Part shown: positions 36,285 through 48,062 of the stretch, in pieces
Position numbering within the stretch: position 1 is the first letter of the stretch
Layout of the letters: each line of letters opens with the position of its first letter
NCBI RefSeq assembly: GCF_040802235.1
Contig: NC_133158.1
Coordinates: 42,536,001-42,600,000, forward strand
Direction of reading: 5' to 3'
Origin: Manis javanica
Taxonomy: Eukaryota; Chordata; Mammalia; Pholidota; Manidae
DNA length: 64,000 bases
The notes under the pieces: model-generated
What the model saw: the letters and a program-made list of their open reading frames with translations, nothing else
Database searches by the model: none
Told to the model about the DNA's origin: nothing
Made by a program: the position numbers and the translations under genes

Positions 36285-36590
36285 ATGTGGTCCTGCCCTG
36301 ACCAATCAGAGCCCCCTACCTCCCGGCCACAGTGATTGGGTTGAGCCTGCTCATGTGACCCAGACTGGGCCAGTCAGAGTCCCTGGGCCAGCTCCTGGAG
36401 CCGGTGGGGAGGCTGCGTCCCTTGATGAGCGGCCGGTGGCCGTGGGGTCTGGACAACATCTTTGGTGCAACCCTGTCATGGCCCCCTGCCCAATTCCCCA
36501 CTGATGTGAGGCAGTGAATGCCCTATTTTGCTTAGGCTAGTTTGAGGTGGTTGCAGCTCAGGGAGAGTCCTAATACAGCCTTTTATGATA
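36285..36590 (+). repeat. Old LTR/DNA-type repeat, unassigned
   Basis: Three CCAAT-like segments, 'gaccaatcagagc', 'agtgattgggttgagcctgctcatgtgacccagactgggccagtcagag' and the terminal 'gagtcctaatacag', mark a mammalian repeat whose family I cannot fix. The CCAAT motifs are part of the repeat, not evidence of a local promoter. Confidence 0.45.
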
Positions 36591-36760
36591 ATGGTTTTTA
36601 AAGTGGCATTTTAAGGAAATTACAGCTAATAATGGCCCAAAATAGAATTAGAACTTGCCGTTGATTCAGGCCATTGAGGGAGGAATGATCTTCCTTTGAG
36701 AGGTGCAGATAAACCTTTGCACTGATAACATGAACCCCCAACCACCACCCACCACTACCT

Positions 36761-36810
36761 ACACACACACACACACACACACGCACGCACGCACGCACGC
36801 ACGCACATGC
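36761..36810. repeat. (AC)n(GCAC)n microsatellite
   Basis: Fifty bases of perfect purine-pyrimidine alternation: ten AC units, then GCAC units and a short CATGC end. It is Z-DNA-prone and likely length-variable. Confidence 0.95.
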
Positions 36811-37378
36811 TCCCTTTAGGGAGTGTTATGAGATGAAACAAATTTTCCCAGGTGCTGGGATGAAATTAAATCCTAGAGAGTAGTAATTTACTAAATGGTA
36901 CCTTATCATTTTAGAAGAGCTAGGAACTTCTGAAACACCACCTGGCTCACATTCTTGGAGCAGTTTTTGAATTGGCTGAATCGGGCTGAATAGCTCCAGA
37001 AAACTCTAAGCCCAGTGGTGGAGCAGCTGAGGGTCTTAAATGACAATCTGGAACGTTCTTCCAGAGCCGATGCATCTGCTCCCTGATGAGCATATAGGAT
37101 GTTTCCTAAGGAGAAAACCCTGTCCTGATTCCTGATGGGGGGCTGGATGCACTCACCTCTCTGTTCAGTCTCTAGGTGGCCAGGTCCATATGGACCCATA
37201 ATGGCCTTACTGGGCCAGCCTTCAGGTTGCTCGGCCATCATCCAGAGGCCCAGAGGTGCCAATCACTCCAAGGCAGCCCCTTGTCTCTCCACCCACACCC
37301 CTGGCCACCACAAAGGGACTGTGCTCTGGGAATGTGGCAATGCTGGACCAGGAATCCCAGGGGCCCATGTCCAGGCCA

Positions 37379-37475
37379 GCTCTGCCATGGGGGCTGTGGG
37401 ACCTTGGAAAAGTCACCAAGCCTCTCTGGGCCACATCTCCTCCAGGTGTAGGTGAAGGCATTGGTCTGGCTTGGT
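37379..37475 (+). repeat. MIR SINE, sense
   Basis: 'gctgtgggaccttggaaaagtcaccaagcctctctggg' is the MIR core (gtgtgaccttgggcaagtcact). Confidence 0.75.
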
Positions 37476-38859
37476 GCTTTTCAGACTGCCCACTGCCCGA
37501 GGCTCAGGCCAGGCGGCAGGGCTCGGGGGGAAGGGGCGGTCTCCCAGCCCCTCCACAAGCAGGCATTTCCTCCGCCACCTGACAGGGGACAGTGGGCACC
37601 TTGGCTAAAAAAATCATGAAGGGATCCTCATTATCCTCAGCACATTATCCTCGGAGGCCTTTGCAGTTCTGAGATGCAGTGAGTTGAGGCACTAAAGGTG
37701 AAGCCACAGTGCCTGGGAAAGACGAAAATAAACCTAGACTGGTGACCATTTTCAGGGAATTATCCTGTACCTCTCTTTGGGCACAAAACACCACGGGCCT
37801 GCACAGGAATGGTGCATGTGATCCTCCTCACCCCATCAAGGCCTTTCTAAATATGTGCTAAATAAAATGTGAAATAGGAAGATGGTTGAACTGAAGTTTA
37901 ACTTTACATCTGAAAGAAAATACCTTAGCCTTTTAAGAAATTTCATGAATGCATTAAAGATCTCTTGGAAATAAGTTTTCTCCCATGATATAAGGTTAAA
38001 ACTAGCTGGAAGGGGGGATCTTTATTTTGAGTTTTTTATTTATGTAGCTATTTTTTTTAAGCACATTGTGAACATTTTTATAATGCTCTCAGCATTTTAA
38101 GGATCGAAAAACTAGAGGAAGGTCAGCAAAGCAGAGTAAAATCCACAATACTCTGATTGTTCTGAATTCAAAATGGGAAGAGAAATATTTCTACATCCCC
38201 ATTTTCAGAAGAACTGACTGTTGCCCATTGTGAGCCGGCTTTAACTATTCCCGAGCCACCCAACCACTGCAGCAAACATGAACTACATCACTTCAAAGCT
38301 GTAGGCGTGACATTTCCACATCCCAGATAACACTATCCACATTACTAGGCAGTCAATGCTGTAGTTCAGCTGCAGGGAATTCTTTGCAGTTGATGAAGCT
38401 GGTTGCTGCCTCAGTTTCACAAATGAGACGGGAGCAGTCGGGTCTACAAAGATTCAAGCAGTCGGCATGGGGCTCTGGGCCACATTCCAGGCCAGCTAGA
38501 GTGCAATCCAGGAGGGACCCACTTGCTGTCCCCAGACCCACCCACGCTCACATCTGTTCACAACACAAGCATACGAGCGACCAGTGGCCTCCACACACGA
38601 CTTGTTCAGGGGGGCCACACACAGCAGCTCCTTTTAAGTTCAGGGGTCTTTGAAGCATACTTTGGAGTCAAGTTTTCAAGGTGGGGGAGTGGAGGGGGCT
38701 TGATGGTGACAGAAAGGACAGAAGGAAGAAGTTCTGGGTAAAAGGACTCAGGGGCCATTGTGCACACCTGTCTGTTTGCAGGAGCGGTTCCAGCTGTGCT
38801 TCCAGAAATCCGCGTTGCAGCCCAATCGGCATTCCTTCAGCTGGGCAGCCAGGAAATCA

Positions 38860-39000
38860 ACTGTATGACATTTGTTGAACTCCTCTGAACCCCAGGCACT
38901 GTGCTAAAGTTACAGGATGAATAGATATTGTCTCTGCTCTCAAGGACTTTATTGTCTAGCACGGGAGAAAGACAACGAACTAATGGCAGCACAAGAGATG
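38860..39000 (+). repeat. L2-type fragment
   Basis: 'catttgttgaactcctctgaaccccaggcactgtgctaaag', then 'ctctgctctcaaggactttattgtctagc', follows the L2 3' consensus order. Confidence 0.7.
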
Positions 39001-39419
39001 CTGCCATCGCAGTGCAAACTGTACACTCCGGGAGCCGGAGGAAGCAGCGACCAGACACAGCTGCATTACTCCGGCATTTATGTTAGTGATATTTTTGCTT
39101 GAAAATGATTTTTTATTTAAATTGTGATTTTAAAAGACCTGCTTTAAAAAATGATGACCATGCACTGTGGGGTTCCTAACCCCACATGCATCAAAGTGAC
39201 ATGTATGAAAACATTGCTATGAAGGGCAGAAGGGGTAACGGAAGCACGCAGGCATAGATGCCAGGTTCCCACGCTCTGCAAGTGGGATGGTGTGATGTTA
39301 ACTGAAGGTGGGCTGTGACAAGCTAAAGATGTGGAAGAGTGTACCCACAGCAGAGCTACAATGGCATATGGAAAAGTACTCATTTAAAATGTATGTTATG
39401 TGTATTTTACCACACAAAC

Positions 39420-40250
39420 AAAAAAAAAAACACTCAGTGTTTAGTTCATCAAAATGAGGGAGGAAAAAATGGAAAAAGGAGCAAGATGAGAGATTTAAAC
39501 CCAGTGACACCCCCAATTATCTAAAATATAAATGGGCTAAGCACTCCATTTACAAGGCAGAGATTATCAAAGTGGACCAAAAAACAGAATATATGTTTTC
39601 TACAAGAAAACACATTTTCTTCCAGAAACCCATTCTAAATATAACAACACAGGTAAAGGTCAAGAATGGAAAAGGAAATACTGTGCACGTAACAGGAATG
39701 AGATTAGCTGGACTACCATATTAATATCAAAGACTTCAGAATAAGGAATAGCACCAGGAATGAAGAGGAAGATTCCAGAATGATAAAGGAAAAATTCTGT
39801 CATGAGGACATAACAACCCCAAATGTGTACGTACCTACTTACAGAGCTTCCAAAATACATAAAGGAAAAGCTGACAGACCTAAAAGGAAAAACAGACAAA
39901 TCAACAATTTTGTTTCAGAGATTTAAATGTTCCTCTCTCAATAATTGATAGAATAAGTAGACAGAAAATTAGTAACAATACCACCTTTACACAGAAACAT
40001 AGTGTTAACCCAACTGACTAATTTACAGTTGTGGACCCTCCACCCAACAACTGCAAAATACATTCTTGTCAAGCACACACAGAACCATATGCAGGGTCAT
40101 AAAACAAGCCCAAATAAACAGAGCAGTTCAAATTATGTAATGTCTGCCCTTTGACCATAAAAGAATTAAACTAGAAATCAACAGAAAAGTAGGTAGAAAA
40201 TCTCTTAAATATTTGGAAATTAAATAACACACTTCTAAGTAACCCATGAG
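39420..40250 (+). mobile_element. L1 ORF2 fragment (endonuclease to early RT region)
   Basis: 'atctaaaatataaatgggctaa', 'ggcagagattatcaaagtgg', 'tatcaaagacttcagaataagg', 'catgaggacataacaacccc' and 'ttaaactagaaatcaacag' appear in the L1 ORF2 order on the plus strand. Both ends are truncated and the frame is broken. Confidence 0.85.
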
Positions 40251-41689
40251 CGCTTCTTGCTCATGCTTGATGCTTTTCCACCTGCATTATCTACCCATAC
40301 CTTCGCCCCCATCCTCTGGATTTTTGGCCTTTCTCCGCCCCACAGCTTTCAGAGTGCCTCCAGGATGGGGCACAGAATTGGCTTTGTCCTTGTTCAGTTG
40401 ATCCCATTTACGTTAAATAACCTGCCACGCACTTGACCTGCGTTCTCTTGTATTTTGGGGGTTATACTTTCTCTTCATATACAAAGATGTGACCTCCCCG
40501 CACAGCTTTGTAGTAATGGGGTTTGTGGGGTGCTCCTCACTTAGCCCCACATGCTCTGCTTCTCAGAACCAGAGCAGGTTCAGGGACGCACCCTGTGCCT
40601 CACGTGGACCTCACCCCCCGAACCACTGGGGAGGCCCTGCCTCCTCTGTGATTTCTCCCATGGCCTGGTCTGAACTGCCACCTCACGCCCTCTCCCCAGC
40701 TCTCCTACGCCATAGCTTTCACTAACCTGCCACCTGTCTGTGGCCTGGGGTCCCATGCGGCCACATCTCATTAGACACAGACCTCATTCTCTGGTTCTTG
40801 GTGGGCCTTCCTCGGCGGGGGGGAAGGGGAGGGCCGAATTACAACACCGTTTTTTAAACTGGAAATCTTGTAGTGCATTTTAAATATGCAACAACACTGA
40901 CTGCCATTGCCATTTTCACCGCATTTTTTTTCTATGTAAGAAGAAAAAACGGATATTTTCCTTATTCAGAGAAAATCTAAAACCATTCTTTTATATAGCT
41001 GCATGGGTAATTGAAGTGAGATAGTCTGTAAGTTAAATATAATAAGGTCAATGAGTAAATCCAATTTCCTACAATGAACAAAATGAGAGTAAATATAATT
41101 TCTCAGCAGAAGTAAATAAAACAAATAGCATAATCTCCAGGTGGAGAGGTTTATGAAATAACCCATTTTAATTAAAATACTCTCCCAGGGAAGCTTCTTG
41201 CTGATGGTGACTCAGTTTTACGACAGCAAGACACCGACTACTGTGGATCTGATCTTGAGTAGGATCCTAGGGAGCTAGGGTTCTTGTTGGTCTCGGATTT
41301 GTACACATTTTCAGCCCCTGTGCTTGCCTATACAACAGCAGATAGTGTCCACCCGAGGACATTCTCAAAGACACGTGTCCCCTCCTCTTCACCCCACCAT
41401 CCTCACCTCAGTGTCTTTGGAAACCGTGGTCCCATTTCACCTACATTCTACCAAGCCCTCAACCAAGGTGTGGGCATCAGAACAGTCAGTCTTTCCCCTC
41501 TCTCCGGTCATGGCTCCTGACCTTGACCCTTGACCACTGGGCACAGGCTTAGGGGGCTGTCACCCAAGAAGCCCCCATGCCCTCGGCCAAGGGTGGGGCA
41601 ATGGAACTCTAGCTGGGACCCTGATAGGTGAAGTTGGGGTGGGGGCACACCGGCTGTTTGTGTGCCTGTGTGAGTGTGTGTGAGAATGT

Positions 41690-41705
41690 GTAACCAGCTG
41701 GTTAC
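41690..41705. promoter_or_regulatory. 16-base perfect palindrome with E-box centre
   Basis: GTAACCAGCTGGTTAC is its own reverse complement, centred on CAGCTG. It could be a binding site for a dimeric factor. Only the symmetry is observed. Confidence 0.3.
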
Positions 41706-42047
41706 CCTGGCCCATGAGTAGGCACCTCAATCCCCGATAGACACTGGGGATTGTTCCCCAGTGGCAGCCCTGTCCTGCCATGGTCTGCCTCCTTCCCCTC
41801 TGCCTGAGGCCAGCAGCTGCTCCTGGGGCTCCGGCAGTTTCCACTGACTCCAAACTCCGAGCAACATGAGAGGAGGCGCCAGACTGTACCTTGGGTCTCA
41901 AGGGACTGGTGAGGAGCCGGAGCAAGTGAGGATGGGGGGTTTACCAGCACCATGCAGGAGCTCCACAGCCTCAGGCCAGGAGAGTAACCTGTGGACAGGA
42001 CTAAATATTTTAAGACCACTTCCAGCAAGTATTTTGTGTCGTCTCAG

Positions 42048-42150
42048 AGTGTGAGTCTATCCTGGCGCTGACATTCACCAGGTGCAAACCTCAGTCTTCC
42101 ATCTGTGAAATGGGGTGAGATCCTGCCGTCCATGGGCTGGTGCACAAGTA
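42048..42150 (+). repeat. MIR SINE fragment, sense
   Basis: 'ggtgcaaacctcagtcttccatctgtgaaatggggtgag' is the MIR 'cctcagtttcctcatctgtaaaatgggg' region. Confidence 0.65.
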
Positions 42151-42759
42151 AACGGCTTAGCCTAGAGCTGCCACCCGTACGACTACCTGGCTCGGCGTCT
42201 CTCCTGGGATCCCATCTCCCCTGCTCCCCCACCCCATCATCCCACCCCTCAGGAGCTGCATTGCAGCACGAAGCCCTTGAGGCCTGTGCTGCTTCCATCA
42301 TTTGCTGCTGAGCCCTGGTTAAGGTAGAGAAAGGGGACCCACGTGGATGGTGTCTACATCTGGGCTGCCTGCCCGGACCCCTGGGGAGCTGTCTCCCCAC
42401 TAACTGCTGTTTATCCTCACAGCACACCTGGGGCAGAAGCTCAGCTCCCAGAACACAGGATTCTAAGGTGCCTTACATCCTGGGCTCTCCATCCCCAAGG
42501 ACCCACATAAAGAAAGTCTTTGTGAGGGATGCCAGGCATTGAGGGGCCCTCCTTACAGATACAGGGGGCAGGAGGTGGCAGTCCTGAGGCCCCCTGGTGT
42601 GCCTAGAAGACCCCTGCTGCTGGGAGCTGGCTCCCTGCAGAACCCTGCCCACATCAATGCTTTCTTTCCCCTCTTCCATTTCCTCTGAGTCCTGGGGGAG
42701 ACTTAAAGGCCTTACCCAGGAGGCAGCACGTCCAGCTGCATACATGAATATCCCCCATT

Positions 42760-42840
42760 GCACTGTTTATTGAGCACCTACTATGCAGGAATTGTGCCAG
42801 ACTGTGCACAGCCAGAGCCAGTGGTAAAGGCAGGAAGGGA
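42760..42840 (+). repeat. L2-type fragment
   Basis: 'tgtttattgagcacctactatgcaggaattgtgccag' is the common L2 3' wording. Confidence 0.6.
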
Positions 42841-43039
42841 GCTGTTCTGTGGTATGTGGTGTGAACTGGGATGGGGAGAAGCCACAAGGGGGCCAGGAGA
42901 ACAAAGGAGGGACTTGCCCTGCCTGGGGCCAGGATAGCCTCCTGCCCCCTGCCCGAGACCAACAGGATCAGCCTGGGGTGGAGAGGGGAGGCGTCATGCC
43001 ACACTGAGCAAATAGCATGTGTACAAGAGGGAGCTTAGG

Positions 43040-43370
43040 GAAGGTGGAGGAGACTATGGCCAGGATCCTCCCCTGACCGTAAACTACTTGATGAGGTAAC
43101 TGGTCCGCTGCTAGGCTACTGCTTCCACACCCACAGGCAATAAGCTATTATTGTCAGTGTTACTATATAAAGAGCTCTGCCCAGAGACAGAGACCAAGAT
43201 GGATGTGGACTTGCCAGAGGCAGACGTGATTCCAATACTCTGACCTGCCACAGTGAGAATAAAGCTTGGTATAAACCCTTTTACCCTCAAGTTCCGTTAT
43301 TCAGTTTCACCAAATCCGGAGTGAACTTGGCAGGGTCAATTCACCTCAGGCGAGTCAAGAAGGGTTCTGG
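43040..43370 (+). mobile_element. ERV LTR, plus orientation
   Basis: An LTR with a TATA box (CTATATAA, 43163-43170), an AATAAA signal at 43258-43263 and a U5-like tail ending near 'gtgaacttggcagggtc'. Its U3 and promoter block matches the element at 44690-45015 read on the other strand. No internal ERV gene follows in this orientation. The outer boundary near 43040 is approximate. It is an old solo or partial LTR of an endogenous retrovirus. Confidence 0.75.
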
Positions 43371-43649
43371 AAAAGAGGCAAATAACCACAAGAGCGTAGG
43401 TGACAGAGATATGTAATAGCATAATTAGGAAGTGATGAGCTTCGAGCACTTGTTACCTTTGTTTTAACATAACTTAATTTAGTTTTACATTTGTATAATT
43501 TGATAATAACAGCTGCTTAGAGCTTGAAAGCACCTGCTGGCCCCAGAACACCCCTGCAGGCAGAGGTTGGACCTTGGGAGGCCAGCCAGTCCAAGTCACG
43601 GAGTGAAAGGTGGCCATAGAGGGCACAGACCGAAGTGTGTCACCCCAGC

Positions 43650-44105
43650 TGAAACCCTTCCCAGGCCCTACTCCTGAAGCCTGTGAATATATTATCTTAC
43701 ATGGCAAAAGGGATTACGGTACACAGATGGGACTGAAGTTGTTAATCAACTGGCCTTAAAATAGGGAGATTATTCTGGATTATCCAGGCAGGTGCAAAGT
43801 AATCACCAGGGTCCTAAAATGTGGCAGGAGAAGGACGCCAAAGTTCAGAGTGATGGGAAATGAGAAACACCCAACCAGCCATCTGCCTTTGAGACAGAGG
43901 CAGACCCGTGAACCAGGAGCTTTGGGTGGCCTCCAGAAGCCGGAGAAGACAGGGCTGAGTCTCTCCTGGGGCTCTGGGAGGAACCAGGCCTGCGTTTTAG
44001 CCCAGAGATTCTCGCAGCCTCAGGGAGTGTGAAGTCATCCGTTTGTGTTGTTCTGAACCACACAGTTCGTGGTTATTCATCACAGCAGCCGCAGGAAACC
44101 AGCAC
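43650..44105 (+). mobile_element. MaLR (MLT1-type) LTR
   Basis: 'gtgaatatattatcttacatggcaaaagggatta', 'gggagattattctggattatcc', 'ccagagattctcgcagc' and a terminal 'gtttgtgttgttctgaaccacac' with 'cacagcagccgcaggaaacc' give the MLT1-type order. It sits between the two inverted ERV LTRs. Confidence 0.75.
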
Positions 44106-44689
44106 ACAGACCCTGCTGCTCTTGGGGCACTGGGAGCAGCCATGTGGGTGACCAGTGGGGGCCTGGGCAGTCGCTCAGCTCTGCTAAAGGGGGAGACCAG
44201 CAGTGTGACCTCGGCAGCAGGGATGGGGACTAAACAGGATCACGAATGGAAGGCTTAGTGGGTGTGGGGGGGCCCTGGGCTACAATCATGTTTAGCGCTG
44301 CACATGCAAGGCAGGCACGCACGTCCTCACTCAGCCTCTCTGGGGAGGCTGGGCTCCTTCTTCCAGACACAGCCATGGGTGAAAGCCAGCCTGTGCCCTC
44401 AGGACAGGGCTGCTGTGCATTGTTTCCCCACAGATGCAGATGCAGAAACTGCCCATCTGTCCGTGGCATGGCCCCTCGCCAGCCAGGCCATGGGCTTTGT
44501 TTGACTTGGTCCTCCGATAGCTGGGGAGAAAGCCATCTTCGGTCGTTACATCGTCAAGTAGCCACCTTCCCTACGCTCCCTCCTGTACACATGCTGTTTG
44601 CTCAGTGTGGTGTGATGCCTCCCCTCTCCACCCTGCCCCATTGCCAGGGCCTCCAAGCAGATCAGCAAGGCAGTGTCTTGCCAGGGGGT

Positions 44690-45015
44690 TTCAGCCCTGG
44701 GCAAGTTCACTATGCATTCATTGAGACTGAGGAATGACAATGGAACATTCTTAGGGTAAACGGGTTTATTACCTGGCTTATTCACCCCGCCAAGAGTCAA
44801 GCACTAGAATCACTCTGCACCCAGCAGTCTGCAGGTCTGTAACCTCCTTCATCTCTGCCTCCACCCAGAGCCCTGGGCAGAGCTCTTTATATAGTGACTC
44901 AGTCAGTAATAGCTTATTGCCTTCATGTGTGGAAGCTGTAGCCTAGCAGCAGGCCAGTTGCATCATCAAGTAGTTTAGGTTCAGGTGCGGATCCTGGCCA
45001 TAGGTACTCCCATTT
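44690..45015 (-). mobile_element. ERV LTR, minus orientation, related to 43040-43370
   Basis: Read on the minus strand this repeats, with changes, the U3 of the plus-strand LTR: 'taaactacttgatgatgcaactggcctgctgctaggctac', 'aggcaataagctattac' and a TATA box (44893-44887) in 'ctatataaagagctctgccc'. It then diverges in R/U5, with an AATAAA (44770-44765) and a 'gtgaacttg' U5 end. Sequence further up the minus strand (45.0-45.7 kb) may include decayed ERV DNA but shows no recognisable retroviral protein. Confidence 0.75.
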
Positions 45016-47008
45016 TCCCCACACCTCTGCTGCTGTGGGACATAGGAGACTCAACATTGCATTCAGATGTCCATGTGGCCCAAACTCAGGCCTGCTTTGC
45101 AGGTGTTCTACCCTCTCCCTAAAGGTACGTGGATATGACATGGGTGGGGGCTTGTCCTGCCTTCCACAGATGCTGTCGGCACAGCTCAAACTGGTGGAGA
45201 TGTGTACCATTGGTGATGTGGGCTGATCCCAATTCATTCCCTCGCAGCCCCTTGGGGTCTCATTGCTGCTCTTCTCCCTCCCTCCCTCCCTCCTTCTCTT
45301 TCTCTCTCTCCACCCCCCACCCTTTCTATTAATTTGATCACACAATCCACATAGTGAACTTTGCAATACTTGGGCTTCTTGGCACCACCTTGGTGAAGAA
45401 CCATGAACACCTGGTGGTTCCGGGCCCAGGAAAGGACGTGCTGGGTACACAACGGCCCTGTGTCTGGCTGGTCAGGATTTGTGCCCAGAGAGTAGGATGT
45501 GGCCCCTGGAGGCCAGCCTGGGCACCAGCAACTGCAACTCATGGGGGCTTCAAAGCCTGTAGATGGGGACCGTTGCCCTGCAGGAGGGGGGGTAACACAC
45601 CACCAGCCAGTAAGCCCCAACAGGTGGTACCCACATTCTGGGGGCACCAGTCATGGGGCTTGAAGAGGCCACCTGAAATATCTTAACATCAATTTTCTCA
45701 CCTGTGAACCTGGGAAAATACCCACACCCTCCTCACTAGGTGTGAAGATCCAGTGATGAAATAGACATGAAGGTCTAAGCCACCTACAGATGCAGGGAAT
45801 TCAATGTGAATTGAAATGAGGATGTGACACTGTTCACACGGACTGATGGGGTTTGAGTTTTCATTCACAAAAGGCCAAACACTCTCTCCAGAAGCAGGAA
45901 CAAGCCCAGAAAGCAGCAAGAGGACAGAGACAGGTGTAAAGTCATACCAGACACCCTGGAGGACCAGGCAGCCAAGAGCCAGACACAGGCCCATGGAGCA
46001 GGAAACGCCCCCCTGTAGGAGCTGCAGCACCCCCAGAAAGCAAGAACTTGAAACTAATTCCAAAGAAAGTCAGGGAGGCAGTAGAGAGTTGAGTCTAATT
46101 GGTGCAGCCACCAGGAAATCAAGTGCAGGAGAATCAGAAAGATTAGAGAATTCGAGAAACTGGGAACATGGCCTGGGGACCAACTTTTCAGTAGGACATG
46201 GGGGTCCTGTGTCAGAGTGACTCTTAGAAAAGTTCACCTGATAGAACCATCTGGAATGTATGTGACTTAAAATCCAACCACCAGATAGAACCATTCAGAA
46301 TGTCAGGTCTCAAATCCAGAGCAAAATCTCTTGCACTTTGTGAGGGGAATCCTGTTCTTACTTGGGGTGGTGAAATTGTTTCTGGGGTAGAGAAGCTTCT
46401 TTTAACTCCAGAAATGCTTTGAATCAGAGGTAGATGATAAAATAAGTCAAAGCTGTTGTGTTAATACTTTTCTATGGGTTCGGGAATAGCCCGTGTATGT
46501 TTAAAGACTTTGCAGCATTGAAGAAAACCAGCTATGTTTAGGACTCCCACAGCACAGCTTTTTCTAGTTTATCCCACAGACGAGCTGATTCTAGTTGAAG
46601 CTGTGCCACACTCCTCATGAGCTGGTGAATCCAAGTTCAAAGGAACAAGAAATGGACTAAATACGTCAACAGAATCGGTGTGTCTGCTAGAACCACGAGC
46701 TGCCGTGTGTCTAAGTTCAGCTCTCAGTAACTTCAGAGTTCCTTGGAGTACATGGGCCGCATACAGAGTTGAAGCACCTTGGAAAGAAACTCAAATAAGT
46801 TTGTGAATACAGTTTAACATGCCCAAGAGAATTTAATTAAGGAGTCGATCGGTTAACTAATTAGGTTTTCATCACTTGACTTGATCAAATTCAAAAGATT
46901 CCCCTTGAAATTGATGTTACAAGTTCCCAGATGTATGCAAAATAAATACAGTAACAAAGTAACAGGATTCATAAGTTGGGGTTATTTACAGAAAGTAAAT
47001 TGTCTTTT
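45015..47008. other. Interval without recognised gene
   Basis: It contains a pyrimidine-rich run (about 45270-45325) and unassigned sequence. Frames at 45234-45647 (minus) and 45846-46220 (plus) are open but without domains, and I do not call them. The AT-rich part after 46300 shows nothing recognisable. Confidence 0.5.
45270..45325 (+). repeat. CT-rich low-complexity tract
   Basis: CCCTCCCTCC units followed by TTCTCTTTCTCTC. Confidence 0.8.
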
Positions 47009-47020
47009 AAAATTAACCTC
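47009..47020 (+). repeat. Target-site duplication, left copy
   Basis: AAAATTAACCTC directly precedes the L1 body and recurs after its A-tail at 48051-48062. The preceding TT gives the TT/AAAA site preferred by L1 endonuclease. Confidence 0.85.
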
Positions 47021-48050
47021 TATATAAAGGGCTGACATCCAAAATATATAAAGAACTCACATACCTCAACAAACAAAAAGCAAATAATCCAATTAAAAAA
47101 TAGGCAGAGGAGCTGAATAGACAGTTCTCTAAAGAAGAAATTCAGATGGCCAACAGACACATGAAAAGATGCTCCACATCACTAATCATCAGAAAAATGC
47201 AAATTAAAACCACAATGAGATATCACCTCACACCAGTAAGGACAGCCACCATCCAAAAGACAAACAACAACAAATGTCGGTGAGGTTGTGGAGAAAGGGG
47301 AACCCTCCTACACTGCTGGTGGGAATGTAAATTAGTTCAACCACTGTGGAAAGCAGTATGGAGGTTCCTCAAAAAGTTCAAAATAGAAATACCATTTGAC
47401 TCAGGAATTCCACTTCTAGGAATTTACCCTAAGAATGCAGCAGCCCAGTTTGAAAAAGACAGATGCACCCCAATGTTTATCACAGCACTATTTACAATAG
47501 CCAAGAAATGGAAGCAACCTAAGTGTCCTTCAGTAGATGAATGGATAAAGAAGAGGTGGTACATATACACAGTGGAATATTATTCAGCCATAAGAAGAAA
47601 ACAAATCCTACCATTTGCAATAACATGGATGGAGCTAGAGGATATTATGCTCAGTGAAATAAGCCAGGCAGAGAAAGACAAGTATCAAATGATTTCACTA
47701 ATCTGTGGAGTATAAGAACAAAGAAAAACTGAAGGAACAAAACAGCAGCAGAATCAAAGAACCCAAGAATGGACTTACAGTTACCAAAGGGAAAGGGACT
47801 GGGGAGGATGGGTAGGAAGGGAGGGATAAGGGGTGGGGGGAGAAAAAGGCCATTATGATTGGCATGTATAATGTGGCGGGGGGTATGGGGAGGGCTGTGC
47901 AACACAGAGAAGACAAGTAGTGACTCTACAGCATCTTAGTACACTGATGGACAGTGACTGTAGTGGGGTTTGTCTGGGGGACTTGGTAAACGGGGGAGCC
48001 TAGTAAACATAATGTTCTTCATGTAATTGTAGATTAATGATACCAAAAAA
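47021..48050 (+). mobile_element. 5'-truncated L1 with A-tail and target-site duplication
   Basis: About 1 kb of L1 starts inside ORF2 ('tatataaagggctgac') and continues through the ORF2 C-terminus and 3' UTR to an A-tail. A 12-base target duplication flanks it. The clean boundaries suggest it is younger than the other L1s here. The 3' UTR text ('gagaagacaagtagtgactctac', 'gtagattaatgatacc') is shared with the L1 at 59.9 kb, so both come from one lineage. 5' truncation means it is inactive. Confidence 0.92.
47473..47715 (+). pseudogene. L1 ORF2 C-terminal fragment
   Basis: An 80-codon open end of ORF2p with family phrases such as 'WIKKRWYIYTVEYYSAIRRK', 'MELEDIMLSEISQAEKDKYQM' and the terminal 'SLICGV'. 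It is the genuine L1 ORF2 C-terminus, but the catalytic domains are missing through 5' truncation. Confidence 0.85.
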
Positions 48051-48062
48051 AAAATTAACCTC
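48051..48062 (+). repeat. Target-site duplication, right copy
   Basis: AAAATTAACCTC matches 47009-47020. Its first A bases merge with the L1 A-tail, so the exact start is ambiguous by a few bases. Confidence 0.8.

Larger units (their letters stand above)
34080..39420. other. Interval without recognised gene
   Basis: It holds an L2-like patch (35090-35165), an old repeat of LTR or DNA type at about 36285-36590, a CA/CACG microsatellite (36761-36810), a MIR (37379-37475) and an L2 3' fragment (38860-39000). Open frames on both strands at 36906-37582 and 38353-38741 are not supported as exons. Confidence 0.55.
40250..43039. other. Interval without recognised gene
   Basis: It holds AT-rich old sequence to about 41200, then a GC-richer part with a 16-base perfect palindrome (41690-41705), a MIR (42048-42150) and an L2-type patch (42760-42840). 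No exon was recognised. Minus-strand frames at 41560-42427 overlap one another and are not called. Confidence 0.5.
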
